A DNA stretch of 10,657 bases from REEB481 sp039796915 (GTDB taxonomy: Bacteria > Bacteroidota > Bacteroidia > NS11-12g > UBA955), in assembly GCA_039796915.1 (NCBI GenBank), contig JBDKIU010000116.1:1-10657 (forward strand). Direction: 5' to 3'. Below the pieces are notes generated by a model. It saw only the letters and a program-made list of their open reading frames with translations. It had not been told where the DNA came from and made no database searches. Shown here piece by piece: positions 1-6,893 of the stretch. A program made the position numbers and the translations under genes. How positions within the stretch are numbered: the stretch's first letter is position 1; each line of letters starts with the position of its first letter.

Positions 1-998
1 TGAACCGCATCATTTACATAGCTGCTGGTAGAAGGATCAGGTTGTACAACCACGTCCAGATAGCCGCTGTCTTTACAGCCGGTTCTGTTGTTCGAGTAAT
101 AGGTTTCAACCAGGTGTTTGATGCGGTAATTGCCGGCTTTAGTGTATTTCTTTTTAGGGGCGGGAAGGGTATTGGTTTCGCCATCGCCGAAATCCCAGAG
201 GTAGTCGAAGCTCAGCTTGTTGAAGATTCGGGTTGAATCTTTATTGATGGTTTGAAAACTGTTGTTGTACAGGCACTGAACGGTATCATTCACTCCGATG
301 CGGATAAACATGTTGGGAATGACCAGGGTTGCCTTTGGGTTGGCGAACACGTTTGGGCAACCTAAAGAAGGTGTAACGGTCAGGCTGGTGAAGTAGTTTC
401 CTCCGTTGGCATAACTGTGTGTAGGATCTTTTGCGCTGCTGCTGTTGCCATCACCAAAAGTCCAGAAGTAGGTTAGGCCTGTAAAGCTGGAAGTGGTTTT
501 ATTGGTAAACGAAAACAGGTTGTTGAACTGGCAGGAGTCTTTGTAGGTATAGGAAAAGTCAACCTTCAGGAAATGTGTTTTGATGTTTCCGCGTGCAGGA
601 TTGCTGGTCAGAAAATCAGGAAGGTTGTTGTCGTGCTCGAATACGGCGATATGGTAATCGGTATTCGATTTCAGGCCGGTGATGGTTACGTTGTTGCCCA
701 GAAAGTTGTACACGGCGAAGTTTCCTGTTCCAATTTCCGAACCTGTTCCAAAGGCGCTGAACGAGGTGTAAGACATGCCGTCGGCAGGACTGGCATCTAC
801 GGCGGATCCTTCTTTAACAAGCACAATACAGCGGGATCCGTTGCCACGGGTCCAGTTGATGCGCACGCTGTTACAGGTCAGGTTCTGAAAAGTAACGGAA
901 GAAGCCTGCACTGTTGGTTCAGCGGCATGAAGCGTAGGAATGGATGTCGCCAGCAAGGTGAGCGCCAACACCCATCTGCCGAATACCCCGAAATTCAT
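1..998 (-). CDS. Secreted FN3-like/PKD-domain protein, C-terminus beyond left edge
   Basis: Direct translation of the minus strand from ATG at 998-996 gives an uninterrupted frame of about 332 codons to the window edge. Residues 1-25 are a signal peptide (hydrophobic WVLALTLLATSIPTLHA, likely cut before AEP). Residues 28-123 match the FN3-like module frequent in secreted Bacteroidota proteins: INWTRGNGSR, PADGMSY, FGTGSEIGTGNF, ITGLKSNTDYHIAVFEHD. Two PKD domains follow, with signatures FWTFGDG (178-184) and LWDFGDG (267-273), each followed by a typical strand (HSYANGGNYFTSLTV; KKYTKAGNYRIKHLVE). PKD and FN3 folds usually serve as spacers or adhesion modules outside the cell; no catalytic domain is visible in this part. 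Such proteins are often T9SS substrates with a C-terminal sorting domain, but that end is not present here, so this is inference. It lies 69 bp downstream of the exonuclease gene on the same strand but has its own promoter-like element. The specific function is unknown. Confidence 0.9.
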   Translation of the reverse strand, partial: MNFGVFGRWVLALTLLATSIPTLHAAEPTVQASSVTFQNLTCNSVRINWTRGNGSRCIVLVKEGSAVDASPADGMSYTSFSAFGTGSEIGTGNFAVYNFLGNNVTITGLKSNTDYHIAVFEHDNNLPDFLTSNPARGNIKTHFLKVDFSYTYKDSCQFNNLFSFTNKTTSSFTGLTYFWTFGDGNSSSAKDPTHSYANGGNYFTSLTVTPSLGCPNVFANPKATLVIPNMFIRIGVNDTVQCLYNNSFQTINKDSTRIFNKLSFDYLWDFGDGETNTLPAPKKKYTKAGNYRIKHLVETYYSNNRTGCKDSGYLDVVVQPDPSTSSYVNDAV

Positions 999-1004
999 CA
1001 CACG

Positions 1005-1012
1005 CAAATATA
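1005..1012 (-). promoter_or_regulatory. Bacteroidota -7 element (TATATTTG) before the PKD gene
   Basis: On the minus strand TATATTTG is an exact match to the Bacteroidota -7 consensus TAnnTTTG. It ends only 6 nt before the ATG of the PKD protein gene, so transcription from it would begin at or almost at the start codon (leaderless or nearly so). No TTG is seen at the usual -33 distance (about 17-23 nt upstream), which lowers confidence. It may be a chance match in the AT-rich 69-bp gap. Confidence 0.35.
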
Positions 1013-1067
1013 AGAACACCTGCTTTGAATGCACGTTGAATCATCATAACAATGTAAAATGGCGGTA

Positions 1068-1790
1068 TTAAACAATTTCTATCACATCAGAATCAGGAAT
1101 GCAGGGTTCACCCCGCATGCGCAGCAGCACCTGGGCCACCGTGAGTACATCCTTCTGGCAGTATTTCCTGATGCGCTCCAGATCCTGTTCTTCGTAATAA
1201 ACTCGGCCTACCTGACTTCCATCAATATCGTCTTTGGGCGTGGGAATATTTAGTGCTTTGGCCAGTAAGGCCAGCGATGTATAGTTTTTGAAGTCACCGA
1301 ATTTCCACAGTTCCATGGTGTCGAGGTGTTGAATTTCCCAGGGTTTCTTGCCGCCAATATCCAGCAGCAACGGCAACCTGATTCCCTGGATGGTCATGCG
1401 GCGTGCCAAAAACGGGAAATCGAATTCCTTACCGTTGTGCGCACACAAAATGAAGTCTCTTCCATGAAATCTGTTGTGGAGCAGGTTGGCAAATTGACGA
1501 AGAACCTCCTGTTCTTCATGTCCGTAGAAGGAAGTAATACGGAATCGGTAATGGTCGTTCCAGGGTTGAAAAATGCCGGCACTGATACATACAACCTTGG
1601 CGAATTCGCTGTAAATGCCGGCCCGCTGATACGCCTCGTCGGGTGTTTGATCGCGGGCAATATTCTTAGCCTTTAAGGCCCATAAATCTTTCCATTCTGC
1701 ATCCAGATCTGCAAAATCCCTGGCTGCCGATACGGTTTCTATGTCCAGTACCAGCACCTTGCTGAGGTCGATGTTCCGCAATGCTTCCAT
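1068..1790 (-). CDS. 3'-5' exonuclease, PolB-like (DnaQ/RNase H fold)
   Basis: This 240-residue protein has the three exonuclease motifs of the DEDDy class: ExoI LDIET with D16 and E18; ExoII around HNGKEFDFPFLARR with D124 (118-131); ExoIII YCQKD with Y210 and D214. These four acidic residues would bind the two metal ions for hydrolysis of DNA or RNA from the 3' end. Size and spacing fit the stand-alone 'predicted 3'-5' exonuclease related to the PolB exonuclease domain' family. No polymerase domain is attached, and the protein is cytoplasmic (no signal peptide or membrane segment). The ATG start is supported by AAAGGG at 1802-1797, six bases upstream, the clearest ribosome-binding site in the window. 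The gene is divergent from the DnaE2-like polymerase with 176 bp between starts, which suggests shared regulation and a repair or proofreading role; that link is inference. In vivo substrates of the family are poorly known. Confidence 0.9.
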   Translation of the reverse strand: MEALRNIDLSKVLVLDIETVSAARDFADLDAEWKDLWALKAKNIARDQTPDEAYQRAGIYSEFAKVVCISAGIFQPWNDHYRFRITSFYGHEEQEVLRQFANLLHNRFHGRDFILCAHNGKEFDFPFLARRMTIQGIRLPLLLDIGGKKPWEIQHLDTMELWKFGDFKNYTSLALLAKALNIPTPKDDIDGSQVGRVYYEEQDLERIRKYCQKDVLTVAQVLLRMRGEPCIPDSDVIEIV

Positions 1791-1825
1791 GTGTTGCCCT
1801 TTAAGGTGAATGCAGCGTACTGCGT

Positions 1826-1839
1826 TCTTCGGTCGAAGA
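1826..1839. repeat. Perfect 6-bp inverted repeat TCTTCG-GT-CGAAGA
   Basis: The arms TCTTCG (1826-1831) and CGAAGA (1834-1839) pair exactly across a 2-bp centre. It lies 36-49 bp upstream of the exonuclease start. On the minus strand its first part overlaps TATCTTCG (1841-1834), one mismatch from the -7 consensus TAnnTTTG, so it could be an operator over an exonuclease promoter. The 2-nt centre is too small for an RNA hairpin loop without opening a base pair, so a protein-binding site is the more natural reading. Functional evidence is absent. Confidence 0.35.
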
Positions 1840-1845
1840 TAGCTT

Positions 1846-1876
1846 TTTGCCTTCGCTGTGCGGTATTTGCCTTCGC
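1846..1876. repeat. 11-bp direct repeat, 20-bp period, between exonuclease and polymerase genes
   Basis: TTTGCCTTCGC occurs at 1846-1856 and again at 1866-1876 without a mismatch. The 20-bp period is close to two helical turns, so both copies face the same side of the DNA, as expected for paired binding sites of a regulator. The pair sits in the 176-bp divergent region, about 90-120 bp upstream of the polymerase start and 56-86 bp upstream of the exonuclease start. I do not recognise it as the operator of a known regulator. Confidence 0.5.
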
Positions 1877-1907
1877 CTGCAAGCGAGGTTAAATGTTTAC
1901 AAACGGC

Positions 1908-1937
1908 TTGACATGCATCCTTTTGGGCGTAAATTAT
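1908..1937 (+). promoter_or_regulatory. Probable promoter of the dnaE2-like gene
   Basis: TTGACA begins at 1908. The TTG of this element is followed after 19 nt by TAAATTAT (1930-1937), which matches the TAnnTT core of the Bacteroidota -7 element TAnnTTTG but not its last two bases. The same stretch also reads as a sigma70-like TTGACA-N16-TAAATT. Transcription would start near 1943, leaving a leader of roughly 24 nt that is A/T-rich and has no Shine-Dalgarno sequence. Which sigma factor uses it cannot be told from sequence alone. Confidence 0.5.
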
Positions 1938-1966
1938 GAACGGGGCCCGGATAAAAAATTTAACAA

Positions 1967-4900
1967 TTGTACCTGAATTGCCACAGTTGGTTCAGTTTGC
2001 GTTATGGTATTTTACCGCCAGGGGAAATACTGTCTTGGTTTTCCGGACAGGCTGCTGTTCTGGAACAACTGGAAGCGGCCGGCCCGGCTGCACTTATTCC
2101 CGGTGCCTGGAAGCAGCGGCGGCCTTTGCTGTTGCCTCCTGATGACGCAGCTTCACGGCCGGTGCTCGCGCTTACCGATATCAATGCGGTATCTGGTATT
2201 CCGGATTTTTTCAGGGAAGCGGCAGCCAAAGGAATTCCTGTGGCAGGCGGTGTGGATGTGCGCAATGGTGCCCGTCAGCTGTTTGTGGTTTTGGCGAAAA
2301 ATGAAGCAGGCTTTGAGGAGTTGAACCGCTGGCTGAGCCGCTACCTGATGCATAAGAAACCATTTCCCATGCAGGCCCCCGACTTTGAACACTGTCTGGT
2401 GATTTATCCGTTTGCCCAGGCGTCGTTGCCGCAGTTTTCCCATCGGCTGCGCGACTTTGAATATGTTGGGGTTAAACCTTCAGACGTAGGAAAGCTGTAT
2501 GCGTCTGTCTGGCGACGGCAGCCTGAAAAACTTACGGCTTTATGTACCGCCACATTCCGCGACAAGATGGATTTCAATACCCATCGACTGCTGCGGTGCA
2601 TCGATAAAAATTGTCTGCTGAGCCGTCTTTCGCCGGCAGATACCGGAAGCAGCGAGGATGCCTTCCGCAGCATGGATGAACTGTTGATGCAGTACCGCGA
2701 TTATCCGGAATTGCTGCAGCGCAGTGCAGCATTGCTGGCGCAGTGCAGCTATCGCCCACAGTTTGGCCGCAATCAGAATAAGTCAACTTTTTCCGGGGAT
2801 CCGGCCGAAGATCAACGTTTGCTTCAAAGCCTGGCCCGTGAAGGATTTCGGTTCAGGTATCCACAGGGCGCAGGGCCGGCGCTGGAACGTCTGGAAAAGG
2901 AGCTGAAGGTGATTGAATCATTGGGCTTTACGGCGTATTTCCTCATCAGCTGGGATATTGTGCGCTATGCCCAAAGCCGTGGCTTTTTTTATGTGGGAAG
3001 GGGCAGCGGCGCCAACAGCATTGTGGCCTATTGCCTGCGCATTACCGATGTAGATCCGGTTGAACTTGATTTGTACTTCGAGCGATTTATCAATCCTTAC
3101 CGTACCAGCCCGCCCGACTTCGACCTGGATTTTTCGTGGCGCGACCGGGATGAAGTTACACGCTACATTTTTGAGCGCCACGGCACAGAGCATACGGCCC
3201 TGCTTGCCGTGTACAGCACCTTCAAAACCAATGCTGTTTTGCGTGAACTGGGCAAGGTGTTTGGCCTTCCGAAGGAAGAAACAGACCGCATGCTGGAACG
3301 ATTGCCGGGCCAGCCCAAACCTCTGGAGCGCACCCAAAACGCGCAGGATGTTCAGGCGCTCATGCTGCGCTACGCCCACCGAATTCATGAAATGCCCAAC
3401 TATCGAAGCATCCATGCCGGAGGCATCCTCATCAGCCAAAAGCCCATGTATTGCCACAGTGCCACCGATCTGCCGCCGAAAGGTTTTCCTACGGTACAGT
3501 TCAGCATGCTGGAAGCTGAAGATCTGGGCCTGCATAAGTTCGACATCCTGAGCCAGCGCGGGCTGGGGCATATCCGTGATGCCGTACACATTGTTAAAGA
3601 AAACAAAGGTGTGGATATAGATATTCACCGCATCCAGGAGTTTAAAAACGATACGCGTGTCAACAAGCTGATCAGCAGCGGACGCACCATGGGCTGCTTT
3701 TACGTAGAAAGCCCTGCCATGCGGCAGCTGTTACAGAAGCTAAAATGCAACGACTACCATACACTGGTGGCAGCCAGCAGTGTCATCCGTCCGGGTGTGG
3801 CCAGCAGCGGCATGATGCGTACGTATATTCTGCGTCATGTAGATGCGCAGGAGCGCAGGAAGGCGCATCCGGTCATGCTGGAAATCATGCCCGATACCTA
3901 CGGTGTGATGGTCTATCAGGAAGATGTGATCAAGGTGGCGCACCACTTTGCAGGCCTGGGGCTGGATGAAAGCGATGTGCTGCGCCGGGGAATGAGCGGT
4001 AAGTACCGCAGCCGTGATGAGTTCAGGCGTGTGCGGGAACGCTGGTTTGTGTCCTGTCGTGAACGCGGACATTCCGATGCGCTGGCCGCCGAAGTATGGC
4101 AACAGGTGGAAAGTTTTGCCGGATATAGCTTCGCCAAAGGCCACAGCGCAAGCTATGCGGTGGAAAGTTATCAGAGTTTATTTCTGAAAGCCTATCATCC
4201 GTTGGAATTTTATACTGCGGTCATCAACAACTACGGCGGTTTTTACCGAACGGAGTTTTATGTGCATGCCGCACGCATGTGCGGTGCGCAGGTAGAAGCA
4301 CCCTGCGTCAACCACAGCCTGGCAGAAGCGCGTTTGCAGGGAACATCACTTTGGCTTGGTTTGTCAATGGTTCAGGGATTGGAGCAGCGCTTCATCGCGC
4401 AGATATTGCATGAACGTGCGCATCAGGGACCTTTTACCGGCCTGTCCGATTTTATAGCGCGCGTTCCATGCACACTGGCTCAGATGAAGCTGTTGCTGCG
4501 CATGGGTGCATTTCGATTTACCGGTGAAGACCGCAAAGCCCTGATGTGGGAACTGCATTGGCTGATGAGTGGAAATACCGGCAGCAGCGAACCACAGATG
4601 CTGTTCCGTGAGCCGGTAAAAAGCTGGACTTTGCCTGCGCTGATTACCCGCCCGCTGGAAGATGCTTTTGAACAGCTGGAACTGCTCGGTTTTCCCCTTT
4701 GCGATCCGTTTCTGATGGCGCAGTTTCCCGAAGGAATGAGGCCTGCTCCGGTGCAGCTTGATCCCGCACAAAAGGGCAGGCGCATGGACGTATGCGGTTA
4801 TCTGGTGGCGGTGAAACCTACACGCACACTCAAAGGACAGGAAATGTATTTCGGAACCTGGATCGATTGCCGGGGGCTGTTTTTTGATACGGTTCACTTT

Positions 4901-5041
4901 CCACCTTCTGTACGGCGTTGCCCGTTCCGGGGAAGGGGCGTTTACCGCATGCGCGGAAAGGTATCAGAAGATTTTGGTGTGGCTTCGTTCGAGGTGGATT
5001 TTATGGAACGTCTTCCATTGCACCCTGACCCGCGCGGCTGA
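1967..5041 (+). CDS. dnaE2: DNA polymerase III alpha subunit, DnaE2/ImuC-like paralogue
   Basis: C-family DNA polymerase of 1024 residues, shorter than replicative DnaE (about 1160 in E. coli). The N-terminal PHP domain begins YLNCHSWFSLRYG, but metal-binding positions are degenerate (TDI at 70-72 where active PHP domains have TDH; GGVDVR at 94-99 in place of a GxE-type motif), so PHP proofreading is probably lost. The palm contains VGRGSG (343-348), catalytic pair PDFDLDF with D386 and D388 (E. coli D401, D403), and HKFDIL with D526 (E. coli D555). FAGYSFAKGHSASYA (from 717) is the conserved fingers segment. A helix-hairpin-helix region, a possible weak clamp-binding motif PQMLF (876-880) and an OB fold (about 940-1018) follow; there is no long tau-binding tail. 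This form is typical of the Bacteroidota lesion-bypass DnaE, usually paired with ImuB; no imuB, imuA or lexA is in the window. The start is TTG at 1967, forced by TAA at 1961 two codons upstream and supported by the family-typical first residues. A role as the main replicase is less likely but not excluded. Confidence 0.9.
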   Translation: MYLNCHSWFSLRYGILPPGEILSWFSGQAAVLEQLEAAGPAALIPGAWKQRRPLLLPPDDAASRPVLALTDINAVSGIPDFFREAAAKGIPVAGGVDVRNGARQLFVVLAKNEAGFEELNRWLSRYLMHKKPFPMQAPDFEHCLVIYPFAQASLPQFSHRLRDFEYVGVKPSDVGKLYASVWRRQPEKLTALCTATFRDKMDFNTHRLLRCIDKNCLLSRLSPADTGSSEDAFRSMDELLMQYRDYPELLQRSAALLAQCSYRPQFGRNQNKSTFSGDPAEDQRLLQSLAREGFRFRYPQGAGPALERLEKELKVIESLGFTAYFLISWDIVRYAQSRGFFYVGRGSGANSIVAYCLRITDVDPVELDLYFERFINPYRTSPPDFDLDFSWRDRDEVTRYIFERHGTEHTALLAVYSTFKTNAVLRELGKVFGLPKEETDRMLERLPGQPKPLERTQNAQDVQALMLRYAHRIHEMPNYRSIHAGGILISQKPMYCHSATDLPPKGFPTVQFSMLEAEDLGLHKFDILSQRGLGHIRDAVHIVKENKGVDIDIHRIQEFKNDTRVNKLISSGRTMGCFYVESPAMRQLLQKLKCNDYHTLVAASSVIRPGVASSGMMRTYILRHVDAQERRKAHPVMLEIMPDTYGVMVYQEDVIKVAHHFAGLGLDESDVLRRGMSGKYRSRDEFRRVRERWFVSCRERGHSDALAAEVWQQVESFAGYSFAKGHSASYAVESYQSLFLKAYHPLEFYTAVINNYGGFYRTEFYVHAARMCGAQVEAPCVNHSLAEARLQGTSLWLGLSMVQGLEQRFIAQILHERAHQGPFTGLSDFIARVPCTLAQMKLLLRMGAFRFTGEDRKALMWELHWLMSGNTGSSEPQMLFREPVKSWTLPALITRPLEDAFEQLELLGFPLCDPFLMAQFPEGMRPAPVQLDPAQKGRRMDVCGYLVAVKPTRTLKGQEMYFGTWIDCRGLFFDTVHFPPSVRRCPFRGRGVYRMRGKVSEDFGVASFEVDFMERLPLHPDPRG

Positions 5042-5044
5042 AGT

Positions 5045-5061
5045 GTTACCTGCTCAGTAAC
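5045..5061. terminator. Possible weak bidirectional terminator (small dyad) between convergent genes
   Basis: GTTAC (5045-5049) and GTAAC (5057-5061) form a 5-bp inverted repeat with a 7-nt loop, lying across the 12-bp gap and the last codon of the helicase gene. On the plus strand it is followed by TCTTCTTCTT, which is T-rich but not a T run. The stem is short and low in GC, so intrinsic termination would be weak. It is listed because no other terminator-like structure exists between these two convergent genes. Confidence 0.2.
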
Positions 5062-6847
5062 TCTTCTTCTTGAACCCGGTTTGGCTGAAATCGCGTTTGC
5101 CGGAGAAATTACCCGAGCCGGATGATTTCTTCCCACCAGACCAAGATTGCTTTTTCCATCCGCCTTCGCGATCCTGCCCATAGCCGCCGCGATCCTGTCC
5201 ATAGCCGCCACGACCCTTGCCCTTGAACTTACGCTCGCCCTGGTCGGCGGCGCGTGCAGTGATTTCAGCGCGTACCGTACGCCCGTCAATTTCCTGCTTG
5301 TTCAGGGTTTCCAACAATACCGGAACGTCTGCTGCAGAAGCATCTACAAACGAATACACGCCTTTCACGTACACGTGCAGGTTTTTCTTCTTCACGCCGC
5401 TTACATCGGCAACCCAGTCTTTGAAATTCATGGTTTCAAAGCCATCTTTTTTGCCAACGCTTACAAAGATGCGCGATGAAGCCCCATCGGCCTGTTCCAC
5501 ACTGGCAGCGGCACTGGCGCCGGCGTTCAGATCAGGTGCATTCAGGTAATCGGCAGCAAAACGCTTCAGTTCCAGAGAAAGGATTTTCTTCACAATTTCC
5601 TGCTTCTCCATGGCCATCAGCACTTCCATATTGTCGAAATGCTCCTGGCTGAACATGGATTCATCCACATCCTGACTTGCGATGGTTTGGGTGAAGGTAA
5701 GCAGCTTGCGGTCCAGCACTTCACGCGCTGCCGGAATCTGGATGCGTTTGAAACGAATATTCGCTTTTTTCTCGATTTCCTTCAAACGGTAAGCCTCACG
5801 CACATTCAGCAGGGTGAACGAAATACCGGTTCTTCCGGCACGGGCCGTTCTGCCGCTGCGGTGGGTATAGTTTTCAATGGCGTCGGGAAGGTGGTAATGG
5901 ATTACGTGGGTTAGTCCGGTAACATCAATACCGCGCGCAGCCACATCGGTAGCCAGCATAATCCGCACGGCTTTATGGCGGAAGCGGTTCATCACCTTCT
6001 CGCGCTGTTGCTGGCTGAGGTCGCCATGCAAACAATCGGCATTGTAACCATCTTTAATCAGCTTGTCGGAAATGTCCTGCGTTTCCATTTTGGTGGTACA
6101 GAAGATGATGCCGTAGAAATGATCTCCGGTATAATCGAGTACCCTTTTCAGCGCTGCGTATTTGTCGCGCGAGTTGACAACTGCATATTCATGCTCGATG
6201 TTTTCGTTGCCGGAATTTTCCTTGCCAACGGCCACTTCCAGCGGATCGGTCATGTATTTCTTGGCGATGCGCCTGATTTCCGGTGGCATGGTCGCTGAGA
6301 ACAGACAAACGCGTTTGCCGGCAGGAGTAAAGGAGAGGATGTGTTCTACATCTTCCTCAAAACCCATGTTCAGCATTTCGTCTGCTTCGTCGAGTACCAC
6401 CATGGAAACTTGTTCCAGTTTAACGGCACGACGGCTCATCAGATCCATCAGTCGGCCTGGCGTAGCCACAATGATCTGCGCGCCCCGGCGCAGAGACTGG
6501 ATTTGCTTATCCATGCTGCTTCCGCCGTACACTGCTGCTATTTCAATGCCGGGCATGAAACTGCTGAATGCGCTGAGGTCACGGGAAATTTGGTTGCACA
6601 ACTCACGGGTTGGACAAACCACCAATGCCTGGGTATGCTTGCTTTCTGTGTTTAGTAATTGAAGCAGGGGCAAGCCAAAGGCCGCTGTTTTTCCTGTTCC
6701 TGTCTGGGCCAGCCCAAGTACATCACGGCCTGTATCAAGCAAAACCGGTATAGAAGCTTCCTGGATTGGAGTGGGCTTTTCGAAGCCCATTTTTTCAATA
6801 GCTTGCAGTAATGCGGGTGCTAAACCCAACTGCTCAAAATGATTCAA
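5054..6847 (-). CDS. deaD: DEAD-box ATP-dependent RNA helicase with DbpA-type RNA-binding domain
   Basis: ATP-dependent RNA helicase of 597 residues with every superfamily 2 motif intact: Q motif GFEKPTPIQ (21-29), Walker A AQTGTGKT (47-54), PTREL (79-83), TPGR (129-132), DEAD (153-156), SAT (184-186), ATDVAARGID (299-308) and HRSGRTARAG (329-338). Residues about 459-533 form a DbpA/CsdA-type RRM-like RNA-binding domain (RIFVSVGKKDGF...). The last 58 residues are a disordered Gly/Lys/Arg-rich tail with two copies of GGYGQDR. This layout fits the DeaD/CsdA group that unwinds RNA in ribosome assembly, mRNA decay and cold adaptation, in the cytoplasm. The start is TTG at 6847: a TAA stop lies four codons upstream, no ATG precedes residue 20, and MNHFEQLGL matches the family N-terminus. 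It lies 46 bp downstream of rarA on the same strand, with a promoter-like element in the gap. Assignment to deaD rather than another DEAD paralogue is less certain than the family. Confidence 0.93.
   Translation of the reverse strand: MNHFEQLGLAPALLQAIEKMGFEKPTPIQEASIPVLLDTGRDVLGLAQTGTGKTAAFGLPLLQLLNTESKHTQALVVCPTRELCNQISRDLSAFSSFMPGIEIAAVYGGSSMDKQIQSLRRGAQIIVATPGRLMDLMSRRAVKLEQVSMVVLDEADEMLNMGFEEDVEHILSFTPAGKRVCLFSATMPPEIRRIAKKYMTDPLEVAVGKENSGNENIEHEYAVVNSRDKYAALKRVLDYTGDHFYGIIFCTTKMETQDISDKLIKDGYNADCLHGDLSQQQREKVMNRFRHKAVRIMLATDVAARGIDVTGLTHVIHYHLPDAIENYTHRSGRTARAGRTGISFTLLNVREAYRLKEIEKKANIRFKRIQIPAAREVLDRKLLTFTQTIASQDVDESMFSQEHFDNMEVLMAMEKQEIVKKILSLELKRFAADYLNAPDLNAGASAAASVEQADGASSRIFVSVGKKDGFETMNFKDWVADVSGVKKKNLHVYVKGVYSFVDASAADVPVLLETLNKQEIDGRTVRAEITARAADQGERKFKGKGRGGYGQDRGGYGQDREGGWKKQSWSGGKKSSGSGNFSGKRDFSQTGFKKKSY
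5167..5208. repeat. Two-copy 21-bp tandem repeat inside the helicase tail
   Basis: Two adjacent 21-bp units (5167-5187 and 5188-5208) differ at one base and encode the repeated heptapeptide GGYGQDR in the RG-rich C-terminal tail of the DEAD-box helicase. Being a multiple of three, gain or loss of a unit would keep the reading frame and only change tail length. The near identity suggests recent duplication or slippage. Confidence 0.85.
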
Positions 6848-6864
6848 AGTGCGTAATTATGCGG

Positions 6865-6872
6865 CAAAGGTA
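6865..6872 (-). promoter_or_regulatory. deaD: Bacteroidota -7 element (TACCTTTG) before the helicase gene
   Basis: TACCTTTG on the minus strand is an exact TAnnTTTG match within the 46-bp gap between rarA and the helicase gene. It ends 17 nt before the TTG start, which would give a leader of about 10 nt. No TTG is found at the usual -33 distance, so the upstream element is weak or absent. It suggests that the helicase can be transcribed on its own besides read-through from rarA. Confidence 0.5.
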
Positions 6873-6893
6873 CGATGAAACGAGCGGAAATGC

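Noticed and set aside
573..1013. 146-codon plus-strand frame
   Set aside because: It is antisense to the FN3/PKD protein, whose signal peptide and domain motifs are clear on the minus strand; the plus-strand product resembles nothing.
1936..2142. Short plus-strand frame starting at ATG 1936, overlapping the polymerase start
   Set aside because: Considered as a leader peptide or an N-terminal part joined by frameshift, but the polymerase starts properly with YLNCHSWFSL at TTG 1967, and the short product runs out of frame with no family similarity.
1967..2270. Active PHP phosphoesterase/proofreading domain in the polymerase
   Set aside because: The fold is present, but key metal ligands are replaced (NCH, TDI and GGVDVR), so activity is not claimed.
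2918..3628. 236-codon minus-strand frame inside the polymerase gene
   Set aside because: It lies wholly antisense to the conserved palm region of the polymerase (GRGSG, PDFDLDF, HKFDIL) and its translation has no recognisable domain; long antisense frames are common in such coding DNA.
4364..4897. 177-codon minus-strand frame inside the polymerase gene
   Set aside because: Antisense to the HhH and OB region of the polymerase; His/Gln-rich translation with no family resemblance.
6162..6662. 166-codon plus-strand frame inside the helicase gene
   Set aside because: Antisense to helicase motifs I-III; Ser/Met-rich product without domain features.
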